This document shows positions 52,089 through 60,997 of a stretch of DNA of 64,000 bases, piece after piece; the stretch's first letter is position 1, and the number at the start of each line of letters is the position of its first letter. The stretch spans positions 62,001 through 126,000 of the forward strand of contig JAJTHE010000037.1 in assembly GCA_021298815.1 (NCBI GenBank), read 5' to 3'. The position numbers and the translations under genes were made by a program. The notes below the pieces were generated by a model, which was not told where the DNA came from, searched no databases, and saw only the letters and a list, made by a program, of their open reading frames with translations. The DNA is from Betaproteobacteria bacterium (GTDB lineage: Bacteria; Pseudomonadota; Gammaproteobacteria; Burkholderiales; CAIKXV01).

Positions 52089-53849
52089 TCAGGCGGGCAG
52101 GACCCTGAACTCGCTCACCACGGCCGGCGCACGGGCGATGATCGTCGCGGGATCGACGACCAGTCCAGCCTGGGTGTAGGGATCGATGCCCCAGGTGGTG
52201 ACGGTCAGTTCGCCGGTGGCGGCCGAGATCGCGAATTCGGTCCAGCCGAACGTGTGCATGGAAAGGTCGCTGCTGCCCTGGGTGATCGCGACGTTGGCTA
52301 CGCCATCCAGCCCGACCGCGGGGTAGCCGAGCGGCACCACCTGCGCGTTGATCAACGAGCGCACCACCTCGTCCTTGCCCGCGCGCGGCAGCGCGTTGTA
52401 GAGCGCGACCTGCTGCGGGGTGACCAGCCCGAAGGCCTGGGCCAGCCCGAGCACGGTCGGCCCGAACGGTGCATCGAACGCCACCGAGCCGGTGCTGATC
52501 TCGAACGCGCCGGGCACCGGAACCTGCGTGATGGCGGTACCGGTGAACCGCTGCAGGCTGAGGTTGTTGGTCACCGTGCCGTGGATGTCCGCCGTGACGA
52601 ACACGACGTTGAGGATGTTGTTGGTGACGATGAAATCGAGCAGCTCGGTGCGTTCGGCCGCATAGCCTTCGAAGCGGTCGGAAGCGCCCAGCACGCCGAG
52701 GTTCTGGATGGGCTCGGGCACCATGATGAACTTCCAGACGATGCCGGCGGCCTGCGCATCGAGCAGGTCCGCCTTCAGCTCCGCGACCTGCTGCCGGCCG
52801 AGCAGCGTACGATCGGTGCGCACCAGCGAGTTCACCAGGTAGGCGCCGATCTGCGCCGGATCCGTCGGGTTCGCGACCGGCGGCAGCGGTGCGTCCCGGA
52901 ACGAGCGCGAGTCCAGCAGGAACATCGCCGCGTCGCGGCCGAAATTGCGGTAGCGATAGAGCTTGCGCTTGTTCGACGAACGCGCATCGGCGCTGGCCGG
53001 ATAGTATTCGGGCCGCACCGGGTTGTAGTCGACGAACGCCGCCAGCCCGCTGGCGAAGAACGGCGTCTCGTTGATGAAGCTGCCCGGCTCGCTGGCGAAA
53101 CGCGGATCGCTCGCGGGTGCGGCACCACCGGCGAAGTCGTTGGTGACTTCATGGTCGTCGATCATCACGTACACCGACGTGCTCTGCCGCAGGTCGGCCC
53201 AGTAGTTCTGGCCGAGTCGCGTGCCGTAGCCTTCCGCATGCTTCGCCCGCAGCTCCGCCAGCGTGCGGGCCTGCGGCGCTGGCACCGCAGGCGACGGATA
53301 GTCTGCGTAGATCGTGTCGCCCAGCTCGACGAAGAAGTCCAGGTCGCGCGACGGCACGTTCTTGATCGCCGGGTACGGCGCGAGCTCGCCGCGCCAGTCG
53401 CCCGACACGCCGAAGCGCAGGCCGGCGAGGCCGCGGGCAGCGGGGGTACGGAAGCGCCCGGTGACCACGGCGCCTGCCTCGTTGGTCATCGAGTAGAAGT
53501 AGTTCGTGCCCGGCACGAGGCCCTGCACGACATGCTTGAACGGCTTGTCGGTGGCGGTCTGCCGGCGCGTGATGGAGCCGGCGAGCGGGCTCAGCGAAGG
53601 GCTGGTGCTCCAGCGGAAGACCACCCGGCCGGGGACCGTGCTCAGCGTCCAGAGGACTGCGCTGGTCGGACCCACGTCGCCGCAGGCGCCACCGCAGGGC
53701 ATGGTCGCCGGCAGCGCTGCAAATGCACTGCGCCCCAGCATCGCCGCGCCGAGCGCACCACCTGCGGTCAGTTGCATGAACTCCCGCCGGCCGGGCGAGG
53801 ACGTGTCGGTGCTGTCGGCTGCCGGCGCCAACGCTGCCTTCTTGCTCAT
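52089..53849 (-). CDS. PhoD-type alkaline phosphatase, Tat-exported
   Basis: A 586-residue PhoD-like metallophosphatase. The N-terminus has a twin-arginine signal (GRREFMQLTAGGALGAA, residues 20-36). A Fn3-like N-terminal domain ends near residue 130, followed by metal motifs GVSGDWRG, FVELGDTIYADY, MIDDHEVTND and VTADIHG. The ATG at 53849 (MSKKAALAP) is preferred to a longer frame. PhoD enzymes release phosphate from esters in the periplasm or outside the cell. Here it is isolated, with no Pho box that I can see. Confidence 0.88.
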   Translation of the reverse strand: MSKKAALAPAADSTDTSSPGRREFMQLTAGGALGAAMLGRSAFAALPATMPCGGACGDVGPTSAVLWTLSTVPGRVVFRWSTSPSLSPLAGSITRRQTATDKPFKHVVQGLVPGTNYFYSMTNEAGAVVTGRFRTPAARGLAGLRFGVSGDWRGELAPYPAIKNVPSRDLDFFVELGDTIYADYPSPAVPAPQARTLAELRAKHAEGYGTRLGQNYWADLRQSTSVYVMIDDHEVTNDFAGGAAPASDPRFASEPGSFINETPFFASGLAAFVDYNPVRPEYYPASADARSSNKRKLYRYRNFGRDAAMFLLDSRSFRDAPLPPVANPTDPAQIGAYLVNSLVRTDRTLLGRQQVAELKADLLDAQAAGIVWKFIMVPEPIQNLGVLGASDRFEGYAAERTELLDFIVTNNILNVVFVTADIHGTVTNNLSLQRFTGTAITQVPVPGAFEISTGSVAFDAPFGPTVLGLAQAFGLVTPQQVALYNALPRAGKDEVVRSLINAQVVPLGYPAVGLDGVANVAITQGSSDLSMHTFGWTEFAISAATGELTVTTWGIDPYTQAGLVVDPATIIARAPAVVSEFRVLPA

Positions 53850-54081
53850 GCAATGTCTCCAGGGGGTCGGGCGATCGAGTGCACTGGAGGTTACGTAGGG
53901 CCCGTGACTTCGCGATGACGCCTTCGTGATGGCTTGCATGCATCCCATGGTCCGCACGGACTACGGCGCTGCGCGATGCACGGCCCGAAGTACTGCTGAC
54001 CCTCAACTGAAACACTCGCTCCGTAGCATCCCGTCATCCGTCCGCTCATCGCGGCTCGCACTTTTCCCGCACGGGGGTTCC

Positions 54082-54723
54082 ATGAAGACCGATTTCGCTG
54101 CCTCTGCCCTTCTCGCCGTCACCCTCCTCGCGGCCATGGCCGCGACGCATGCGGCGACCGTGGATGTCTCCGAGCTGGAGGCGAACGATTCCCTCGCATC
54201 GGCGCAGCTGCTTGCACCGCTCGCGCCCGGGCAGTCGGGCTACCGCGTCACCGGCCTGCGCACCGATGCACCCGGGTTCGGCCCGACCGTCGATGCATCC
54301 GCGGACCACTTCCGCTTCTTCGTGCCGGGCGGGTCGCTGCTCGGCCTGGACGTGCGCGTTACTTCCTCGGCGCCCGGATCGAACCGCGATCCGCTGCTCT
54401 ACCTGTACGACGCGCTCGGCGGCGTGCTGGCGTTCGACGACAACTCGGGCATCGACTTCGGCGCGCGGATCGCCGCGTTCCCGATCCTCGCAGGCGGCGA
54501 CTACATCGTCGCCGTGACCGGCTTCGGCGATGCAGGCGACATCGACAATGGCGGCAACGGCATCCTCACGGGGATCGGTGGCGACGCGAACTTCGCATAC
54601 CAGCTGTCGATCGACATCGCGCCGCAGGTGGTGCCGCTGCCCGGCTCGGCGGCGTTGCTGCTCGCAGGTGCCGCGCTGATGACCGGGTTCGGCGGGATGC
54701 GCAAGGAGCGCCGGCGCGGTTGA
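54082..54723 (+). CDS. Secreted protein with PEP-CTERM-like sorting tail
   Basis: A 213-residue exported protein. Signal peptide residues 1-25 (MKTDFAASALLAV to THA). The mature part is a beta-rich, aspartate/glycine-rich domain with LYLYDALGGVLAFDDNSG and GGDYIVAVTGFGD, like bacterial pre-peptidase C-terminal or DVUA-type domains. The tail is VPLPGSAALLLAGAALM followed by RKERRRG: motif, helix and basic end in the order of exosortase substrates, with VPLP in place of VPEP. No exosortase gene is in the window. Confidence 0.78.
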   Translation: MKTDFAASALLAVTLLAAMAATHAATVDVSELEANDSLASAQLLAPLAPGQSGYRVTGLRTDAPGFGPTVDASADHFRFFVPGGSLLGLDVRVTSSAPGSNRDPLLYLYDALGGVLAFDDNSGIDFGARIAAFPILAGGDYIVAVTGFGDAGDIDNGGNGILTGIGGDANFAYQLSIDIAPQVVPLPGSAALLLAGAALMTGFGGMRKERRRG

Positions 54724-54738
54724 AGAAGGCAGGCAGCG

Positions 54739-55737
54739 TCAGTTCAGCCGTATGTTGGCCCCGCGAACGACCTTGGTGTACTTCTCGAGATCGGCGCGCA
54801 GGATCGCCGAGAACTCCGCAGGAGTGCTGGTCATTGCCTCGCTGCCGGCGGTGGACAGGCGTTCGCGCACCTCGGGGTTCTGCCCGGCCTTCGTCATCTC
54901 GACGTTCAACTTCTGGATGATGTCCGCAGCGGTCCTGGCCGGTGCGAGCAGGCCGGCCCAGATCGTTGCGTCAATCGGGAAGCCCCCTTCAGCGAAGGTC
55001 GGGATCTCCGGCGCCAGCGCCGAGCGCTTTGCGCTGGTCAGGCCGAGTGCGCGCAGTTTGCCGGATCGCAGATGGGGCAGGGCTGGCGCCAACGCGACCG
55101 ATGCGACCGGCGTTTCGCCCCCGACCACCGCTGCTGCCGCCGGACCGCCACCCTTGTACGGGACGTGTATCAGCGCAGCACCGCCAGCCATCCGGAAGAG
55201 CTCCATGCTCAGGTGCTGGATGCTGCCATTGCCCGTGCTTGCATAGGAAATCGTGTCCGGCTTCGCCTTTGCCGCAAGGATCAGGTCCGCAAGTGTACGG
55301 AACGGCGTGGCTGCGTTCGCCACGAACACGATCGGATTGAGCGACGCGATCGATATCGGCGAAAAATCCGCGATCGGATCGTAGCGGAGGTTTGGATATG
55401 CACTGGGATTCACCACCAGTTCGCCCGCCGTCGCCATCAGCAGGGTGTACCCGTCGGGGATCGCTCGGGCAACCAGCTCGGCGCCAATGCCCCCGGCCGC
55501 CCCCGGGCGGTTGTCGACCAGAACGCTCTGATTGAGGGCTGCAGCGAGGCGCTGGCTGTAGGTCCGTCCGTTCAGGTCGCCCACTCCGCCAGGCGCATAG
55601 CCGACGATGACCCGGATCGGTTTCGCCGGCCAGGACTGGGCGACACCGGACGCGCTCGTCCCGAGCATCAACAGGCCCAGGCCGACCAGCTGCGCAACCT
55701 GCGGAAAGGGCTGCCCCCATACGATTCGATTGGTCAT
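54739..55737 (-). CDS. Bug/TctC periplasmic solute-binding protein (no. 16)
   Basis: A 332-residue protein started at the ATG at 55737 (MTNRIVWGQ), preceded by GGGGGAAGAA; the frame extends to 55770. Signal peptide ends GVAQ. Landmarks are IRVIVGYAPGGVGDLNG, VLVDNRPGAAGGIGAELV and LIHVPYKGGGPAAAAVVGG. Upstream on the same strand, 86 bases away, is a ferritin-like protein gene. It converges on the PEP-CTERM gene. Confidence 0.92.
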   Translation of the reverse strand: MTNRIVWGQPFPQVAQLVGLGLLMLGTSASGVAQSWPAKPIRVIVGYAPGGVGDLNGRTYSQRLAAALNQSVLVDNRPGAAGGIGAELVARAIPDGYTLLMATAGELVVNPSAYPNLRYDPIADFSPISIASLNPIVFVANAATPFRTLADLILAAKAKPDTISYASTGNGSIQHLSMELFRMAGGAALIHVPYKGGGPAAAAVVGGETPVASVALAPALPHLRSGKLRALGLTSAKRSALAPEIPTFAEGGFPIDATIWAGLLAPARTAADIIQKLNVEMTKAGQNPEVRERLSTAGSEAMTSTPAEFSAILRADLEKYTKVVRGANIRLN

Positions 55738-55823
55738 TTCTTCCCCCGGAAGTTCAGGTGACAACAACACCTCTCCATGTCATGCGATCGCGGCACTGGC
55801 CGTGGATAGGTTCGCTGCTGCGA

Positions 55824-56579
55824 TCACGCGCCCTTCGCTGACGTTCCGATCGCACGCGCCTGGGCTGCGACGAAGGCGTCGGCGTCGGCTTCGCTCATCG
55901 GGGAACGGAACATCTCGAGACGCATCGATACACGCTGCCGACTCACGTCGCGGATCGCGCTCTTCATCCGCTCCGCATCCTCGCGCGTCCTGATCAACTC
56001 GGCGGCTTCGCGCGCGCCTTCTCGAAAATGGTCCTTCTCGTCGTCGTAGATGATCTGCATGGCCCTGGCGATCATCGATTCCAGCTTTCCTCCTCTGACC
56101 TTCGCGCCTTCCCGGAACATGGCGGCGCCGCCACCCTCGGTGAACAGCACGGCAGCCTTGTCGATCGGCGAGCCGGATGCCACATACCTCTGCCGCAACT
56201 CCTGCAGCTTCCTCTCTTCGGGAAGTTGCACGGGATCCGCGTCCACATCGATCTTGCGACCGACGATTTCCTCGAAGATGTCGGCGAACATCACGTAGTG
56301 CTCGAATTCCTCCAGCATCTGCTTCATCAGGAAGGAGAAGTGGTGCCGGTCGACGGTCTTGTCGATGCCGGGAAACATGTTGGCCATGTTGACCAGCTCC
56401 TGATGGATCCCGTTGAAGTATCCATCGACGGGGTGCAGTTCCTTCCAGATCTGCGCACGCAGCCAGTAGACATGGCCGTCGTTGCTCGGATTTCCTTCGA
56501 AGAATCGCTTCGAGACCTCTGCCTCGGCCTCCCAATACGGTGTCACGGTATCCAGCAGTTCCTGGGCAATGTCATTCAT
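55824..56579 (-). CDS. Ferritin-like helical protein, probable diiron site
   Basis: A 251-residue all-helical protein. Two Glu-x-x-His motifs, Glu91/His94 (LEEFEHYVMFAD) and Glu181/His184 (YDDEKDHFREG), are placed as in ferritin-like diiron carboxylate proteins; Glu61 and Glu148 could complete the site. There is no signal peptide. The family is not one I can name; an oxygenase or oxidase acting in a catabolic route with Bug no. 16 is possible. Confidence 0.65.
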   Translation of the reverse strand: MNDIAQELLDTVTPYWEAEAEVSKRFFEGNPSNDGHVYWLRAQIWKELHPVDGYFNGIHQELVNMANMFPGIDKTVDRHHFSFLMKQMLEEFEHYVMFADIFEEIVGRKIDVDADPVQLPEERKLQELRQRYVASGSPIDKAAVLFTEGGGAAMFREGAKVRGGKLESMIARAMQIIYDDEKDHFREGAREAAELIRTREDAERMKSAIRDVSRQRVSMRLEMFRSPMSEADADAFVAAQARAIGTSAKGA

Positions 56580-56696
56580 GGCTGAAGTACTCCGGGGTCG
56601 GTCGGTCGATCACTGGATGTCTCCAGTGCGGGCGGACGACAATATTTGCCCGTTAATGGGTTGTGCGCAAGCGGAACCTGGCGGAAGTTCCCGGCT

Positions 56697-57677
56697 TCAG
56701 TCCATGGCTATCCCCGCCGCCTTCACCACCTTCGCCCAGCGCACCGTCTCGGCACGGATGTAGGCATCGCTGCGCTCCAGCGTGTCGCCGACCGGCTCCA
56801 GCCCCTGCTCGAGCAGCCGTGCGGCGACCGCAGGAACCTGCACGCTGCGCGCGACCTCCGTGTTCAGCCGCAGCAGAACCTCCTTCGGCGTGCCGGCAGG
56901 CGCGAACAGCGCATACCAGATGTCGACCGCGTAGCCGGGCACGCCCGCCTCGGCCATCGTCGGCAGGTCCGGCACGATCACCGAGCGCTTCGCACCCGCC
57001 GACGCCAGCATGCGCAGCCGACCGGTGGCGACCTCCTGCCGTGCCGAGACGACGCTGGAGAAGGTCATCGCCACGCGCCCGCCGATCAGGTCGACCATGC
57101 CCGGCGCCGCACCCTTGTAGGGCACATGCACGATTTCGATCTTCGCCAGCAGCTTGAACACCTCCATCGCCATGTGCGGGTTGCCGCCGATGCCCGACGA
57201 CGAATAGAGCAGGTCGCCGGGGCGCGCACGCGCGAGGGCGACCAGTTCCTTCACGTTGCGCGCCGGCAGCGACGGATGCACGACCAGCACGTTCGGTCCG
57301 ATCGCCATCACGCTGATCGTGGCCAGGTCGCGCTCGGGGCTGAACGACAGCTTGCGGTTGGCGCTCGGCAGCACCGCGTGTGCGATCGAGTTGACGTTCA
57401 ATGCGTAGCCATCGGGTACCGCGCGCGCAACGGTCTCGCCACCCAGCGCGCCACCCGCGCCCGGCCGGTTCTCGACCACAACCGGCTGGCCCAGCCGCTC
57501 GGACAGCGTGTTGCCGACGATGCGCGAGAGGGTATCCATCGCGCCGCCGGGGGAGGCCGAGACCACGAAGCGAACGGCTTTCGACGGAAAGGGCTGCGCG
57601 TTCGCGGCGGGCACGAGACCCGCGCAGGCGGGGACCACACACGCGAAGGTGCCCCGGGGATGAACGGTCGAGGTCAT
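56697..57677 (-). CDS. Bug/TctC periplasmic solute-binding protein (no. 17)
   Basis: A 326-residue protein with a signal peptide ending AANAQ. Landmarks are VRFVVSASPGGAMDTL, PVVVENRPGAGGALGG and IVHVPYKGAAPGMVDLIGG. The first-strand motif reads VSASPGG rather than VPFPPGG. It is last in a - strand direction and divergent from the small secreted-protein gene at 57795. Confidence 0.92.
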   Translation of the reverse strand: MTSTVHPRGTFACVVPACAGLVPAANAQPFPSKAVRFVVSASPGGAMDTLSRIVGNTLSERLGQPVVVENRPGAGGALGGETVARAVPDGYALNVNSIAHAVLPSANRKLSFSPERDLATISVMAIGPNVLVVHPSLPARNVKELVALARARPGDLLYSSSGIGGNPHMAMEVFKLLAKIEIVHVPYKGAAPGMVDLIGGRVAMTFSSVVSARQEVATGRLRMLASAGAKRSVIVPDLPTMAEAGVPGYAVDIWYALFAPAGTPKEVLLRLNTEVARSVQVPAVAARLLEQGLEPVGDTLERSDAYIRAETVRWAKVVKAAGIAMD

Positions 57678-57794
57678 GCGGGAACTTTATCGCAGGGCGA
57701 GAGACTAAAGCGACGCGCGACGATTACCCGCTTCCGCCGTGGACGCGCGGCCGACGCCAATTCACCTTCCGACCCAACCTGAAAGGAGCTCACG

Positions 57795-58055
57795 ATGAAA
57801 GCCGTCCATTGCCTTTCCGCAGATACCCCGAAACTCGCTGCACTTGCCCTCGCCGTCGCCTGCCTGTCGCTGCCCGGCCTTGCCACCGCCTCGCAATCGC
57901 CGGACGCCGAGGCCGGGGCAAGTCCCGTCGAGGCCGTCGCGACGCCGGCGACCGAAGGCTCGATCCAGGCGCAGGCCCCTGCCCGCGCCGAAGCGGCATC
58001 TGGCACGGCGACCGGATCCGCGACGCAGCCGGCAGAGGCAGAAGCCGCATCCTGA
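57795..58055 (+). CDS. Small Ala/Glu-rich secreted peptide
   Basis: An 86-residue protein with AAAGGAG before the ATG, a hydrophobic signal (KLAALALAVACLSLPGLATA, residues 13-32) and a low-complexity mature part rich in Ala, Glu, Pro, Thr and Ser with no cysteine. It resembles no family I know. A strong hairpin begins 45 bases after its stop, so it may be a separate transcript. Confidence 0.5.
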   Translation: MKAVHCLSADTPKLAALALAVACLSLPGLATASQSPDAEAGASPVEAVATPATEGSIQAQAPARAEAASGTATGSATQPAEAEAAS

Positions 58056-58100
58056 TACGCCGATCGGATCAGCATCGGACGCCGAGGCGCCGATGGGTGC

Positions 58101-58129
58101 ATGCGGCCGGGCGCCTCCCCCGGCCGCAT
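58101..58129 (+). terminator. Terminator-like hairpin
   Basis: ATGCGGCCGGG and CCCGGCCGCAT form a perfect 11-bp stem with a seven-base loop, 45 bases after the small secreted-protein gene and 116 bases before Bug no. 18. There is no clear T-run downstream. Confidence 0.45.
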
Positions 58130-58245
58130 CATCGTGTCGTGGAGTTCGAACGTCATGGAGGGACGCAGCAAGCACGAACGATGCCGACTGGTACGGACCT
58201 TGCGTCCGCCCATCCCTGAATTCATTCCAGGGGCCGCCGTTCGCC

Positions 58246-59220
58246 ATGCATCTTCCATCGAGCACCTGCATCGCCGCCGCCGTGGCTACCTCCCTGCTCG
58301 CGGGTCACGCCGCCGCACAGGGGTTCCCGTCCAGGCCGCTCAACCTTGTCGTCACCGTCACCGCAGGCGGCTCGATCGATGCCGTGGCGCGGCTGCTTGC
58401 CGCCGACCTCGGCCCTGCACTGGGGCAGCCGGTGCTGGTGGTGAACCGTCCGGGGGCAGGCGGCAACGTGGCCGGTGAGTATGTCGCCCGCGCCACGCCC
58501 GACGGTCACACCCTGATGATCAGCAGCTCGAGCACCCTCACGGTGAACCCGCATGTCTACAAGAACATGCCGTTCGACTCGATCAGGAGCTTCGCGCCGA
58601 TCGTGATGCCGGCGCGCCTGAACCTGATCCTGGCCGTGCATCCGCGCCTTGCGGTGAACAGCGTGAAGGAATTCGTGGACCTGCTCAAGGCGCAGCCCGG
58701 CAAGCTCACCTTCGGCTCGTCCGGCAACGGCACCAACCCGCAGCTCGGCGGCATCCTGTTCGGGATGCAGACCGGCACCAGTTCGCTGCACGTACCGTTC
58801 GGCGGCATCGTGGTCGCCCTTAACGCACTGCTCGGAGGACAGGTCGACTACATGTTCGACTCGGCCACGTCGATCCCGCATGTGCAGGCCGGCAAGGTCA
58901 AGGCACTGGCGGTGGTGGGTCCGGCCCGGCTGCCTTCGCTGCCGAACGTGGCGACCCTGTCCGAGCTCGGATTCGCGGACATGACCGCGGTGAACGGCTT
59001 CTACGCCGTGGTGGCCACTGCCGGGACGCCGGCGGACGTGGTGGCGCGACTCAACACCGAGATGGTGCGCATCATGCGCCAGCAGGCCGTGATGGACCGC
59101 GTCAATGCCATGGGACTGGTCAACACCACCTCCACGCCGGAACAGCTCGGCCAGGCCATCGCGGAAGACCTGCGCCGGCTCGGGCCGATCATCAGGGAAG
59201 CGAAGCTATCGCTGCAGTGA
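58246..59220 (+). CDS. Bug/TctC-like periplasmic solute-binding protein (no. 18, atypical)
   Basis: A 324-residue protein starting MHLPSSTCIAAAV at 58246, signal peptide ending HAAAQ; the frame is open further upstream without a better start. Landmarks are LNLVVTVTAGGSIDAVA and VLVVNRPGAGGNVAGEY. The YKG loop reads LHVPFGGIVVALNALLGG, so the lysine is missing. It converges on the second vapBC module with 17 bases between stops. Confidence 0.88.
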   Translation: MHLPSSTCIAAAVATSLLAGHAAAQGFPSRPLNLVVTVTAGGSIDAVARLLAADLGPALGQPVLVVNRPGAGGNVAGEYVARATPDGHTLMISSSSTLTVNPHVYKNMPFDSIRSFAPIVMPARLNLILAVHPRLAVNSVKEFVDLLKAQPGKLTFGSSGNGTNPQLGGILFGMQTGTSSLHVPFGGIVVALNALLGGQVDYMFDSATSIPHVQAGKVKALAVVGPARLPSLPNVATLSELGFADMTAVNGFYAVVATAGTPADVVARLNTEMVRIMRQQAVMDRVNAMGLVNTTSTPEQLGQAIAEDLRRLGPIIREAKLSLQ

Positions 59221-59237
59221 CTGGCCTGCGACGACCG

Positions 59238-59630
59238 TCACATGCATTCCAGATCGGTCAGGCCGAAATCGCCGCCCTTGAAGAGCAGCGGAATTCCGCG
59301 CACCTTGGCCAGCGCATAGCTGAACACGTCCCCGAAGTTCAGCCGCGCCGGATGTCCGCTGCCCCTCCCGAAGGAGACGAACGCCGCGTAGGCAGCGTCC
59401 ATTTCGGCAACCTCGGGCGCCACGATCCGGAACGGAGGTAGTCGAAGCAGGTCATCGAGCAGGATGACCGCGCGCTGCCCGCGCCGCGCGTGGACCACCA
59501 TCCGCGTTTCGACCGCAGATACGGTACTGACTAGCGCCCCGTCCGCCCGCGTAACGATGTCGACGAACGCCGGACGCTCCGGTTCGTCGAACGCGATCGC
59601 CACCAGCGCCGAGGTATCGACTGCGATTAT
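59238..59630 (-). CDS. vapC: VapC-type PIN-domain toxin (second module), apparent ATA start
   Basis: About 130 residues. The PIN acidic site is intact: Asp5 (IIAVDTSALVAI), Glu41 (VSAVETRMVV), Asp101 (NFGDVFSYALA) and Asp121 (KGGDFGLTD). No ATG, GTG or TTG precedes it in frame near the antitoxin stop. The overlap reads ATAA, where most vapBC pairs have ATGA; one G-to-A change would explain both the TAA antitoxin stop and an ATA start. Expression may be weakened, or translation may begin elsewhere, for example at a CTG about 30 bases upstream. Confidence 0.75.
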   Translation of the reverse strand: MIAVDTSALVAIAFDEPERPAFVDIVTRADGALVSTVSAVETRMVVHARRGQRAVILLDDLLRLPPFRIVAPEVAEMDAAYAAFVSFGRGSGHPARLNFGDVFSYALAKVRGIPLLFKGGDFGLTDLECM

Positions 59631-59866
59631 CGCGGGAGGCCGTCGGCGTCCCAGGCTTGCGGATCGAACGCGTCCGGCCGGTCGGCGACCTGGTCCAGCT
59701 GGTGCAGCAAGCTGGCCATCCGCCCGCGGGTATCGGTCGTCCCGCCAACTTCGGACAACATCCGGTCGACCGCCTTCTCGACGACTGCCGTCCTGCTCAG
59801 GCCGGTGGCCTTCGCCAGCGCCTCGACTTTTCGAACGACCACCGGGTTGGCGATTTGCAGAGCCAT
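59627..59866 (-). CDS. vapB: VapB-type antitoxin (second module, Rv0623-like)
   Basis: A 79-residue antitoxin beginning MALQIANP at 59866; an ATG four codons upstream (MIPHM) is possible. The N-terminal half (PVVVRKVEALAKATGLSRTAVVEKAV) is a ribbon-helix-helix-like domain; the C-terminal half (LDQVADRPDAFDPQAWDADG) is acidic and should bind the toxin. This is a different VapB family from the AbrB-type one at 39531. Confidence 0.82.
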   Translation of the reverse strand: MALQIANPVVVRKVEALAKATGLSRTAVVEKAVDRMLSEVGGTTDTRGRMASLLHQLDQVADRPDAFDPQAWDADGLPR

Positions 59867-60009
59867 GTGCGGAATCATCTGGATGAATGGACACGATCAA
59901 TATACATCAAGGGGTAGGCTGGCTACCGGCGATGATGCGTGTGCTCGTGCGCCAGCGCGCAGTCGGAAAAGCAGTCAGCGCACGCAATACGCCGCTGCGA
60001 CGACCCAGG

Positions 60010-60987
60010 TCACTCCGCCTTCGCGCCCGAAGCCTTCACCAGCCGGCCCCACTTCACCGCCTCCGACTTCAGGAATGCAGCGAACTCGCCGCGGCTGGAT
60101 CCCACCGGTTCGCCACCCAGCTTGACGATGCGCGCACGCATCTCCGGATCGCGCAGCGCGCGCACGGTATCGGACTCGATCCGGTCGAGCACGGGCTCGG
60201 GCACGCCGGCCCGCGTCATGACACCGTACCACGGGCTGAGTTCGAAGCCGGCCACGCCCGCTTCGGCGACGGTCGGAAGCTCGGGCACGGCCGGCGTGCG
60301 CTTCGGCGAGGTAACCGCAAGCACACGCAGCTTGCCGGACGTGGCGTGCGGCAGCGTGACCGGCAGGTTCCCGAAATAGACCTGGATCTGCCCGGACATC
60401 GCATCGACCAGCGCCGGCGCGGCGCCCTTGTACGCGACATGCACCATGCTCACGCCCGCGAGGGTGCCGAGCAGTTCCCCCGACAGATGTCCGGGCGAGC
60501 CGATGCCCCCCGAGCCGTAGCTGAGCTCGCCCGGCCGCTTGCGCGCCAGCGCGACGAGTTCCTTCACCGACTTCACCGGCAGCGACGGATGCACCACCAG
60601 CAGGAACGGTGCGATCGCGGCCAGCGTCACCGGCGCGAAGTCGCGCTCGGAGTCGTACGGCAGCTTCGCGAACAGGCTGGGATTGGTGACGAAGTTGTCG
60701 GTCATCATCAGCAGCGTGTAGCCATCGGCCGGTGCCTTGGCGACGATGTCCGTGGCGATGGTGGTGCTGGCGCCAGGCCGGTTGTCGACGACCACCTGCT
60801 CGCCCCAGGCCTCGGACAGCTTGCCCGCGATCGCGCGCGCCATCACGTCGGTGAAACCACCGGGCGCGAAGCCGACCAGCATGCGCACCTGCTTCGCCGG
60901 GTACGCCACCGCCTTCTGTGCGGCGGCGACGCCAGGCACGGCGAGGCCTGCGAGGATGACGACGGCTGCGCGCATCGCTGGTTGCAT
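60010..60987 (-). CDS. Bug/TctC periplasmic solute-binding protein (no. 19)
   Basis: A 325-residue protein with a signal peptide starting MQPAMRAAVVILAG and ending GVAAAQ. Landmarks are VRMLVGFAPGGFTDVMAR, VVVDNRPGASTTIATDI and MVHVAYKGAAPALVDAMSG. It is the third gene of a - strand run Bug no. 20, nucleoside deaminase, Bug no. 19, with 10 bases between the deaminase stop and its start. Confidence 0.92.
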   Translation of the reverse strand: MQPAMRAAVVILAGLAVPGVAAAQKAVAYPAKQVRMLVGFAPGGFTDVMARAIAGKLSEAWGEQVVVDNRPGASTTIATDIVAKAPADGYTLLMMTDNFVTNPSLFAKLPYDSERDFAPVTLAAIAPFLLVVHPSLPVKSVKELVALARKRPGELSYGSGGIGSPGHLSGELLGTLAGVSMVHVAYKGAAPALVDAMSGQIQVYFGNLPVTLPHATSGKLRVLAVTSPKRTPAVPELPTVAEAGVAGFELSPWYGVMTRAGVPEPVLDRIESDTVRALRDPEMRARIVKLGGEPVGSSRGEFAAFLKSEAVKWGRLVKASGAKAE

Positions 60988-60997
60988 CGTGCGCCCC

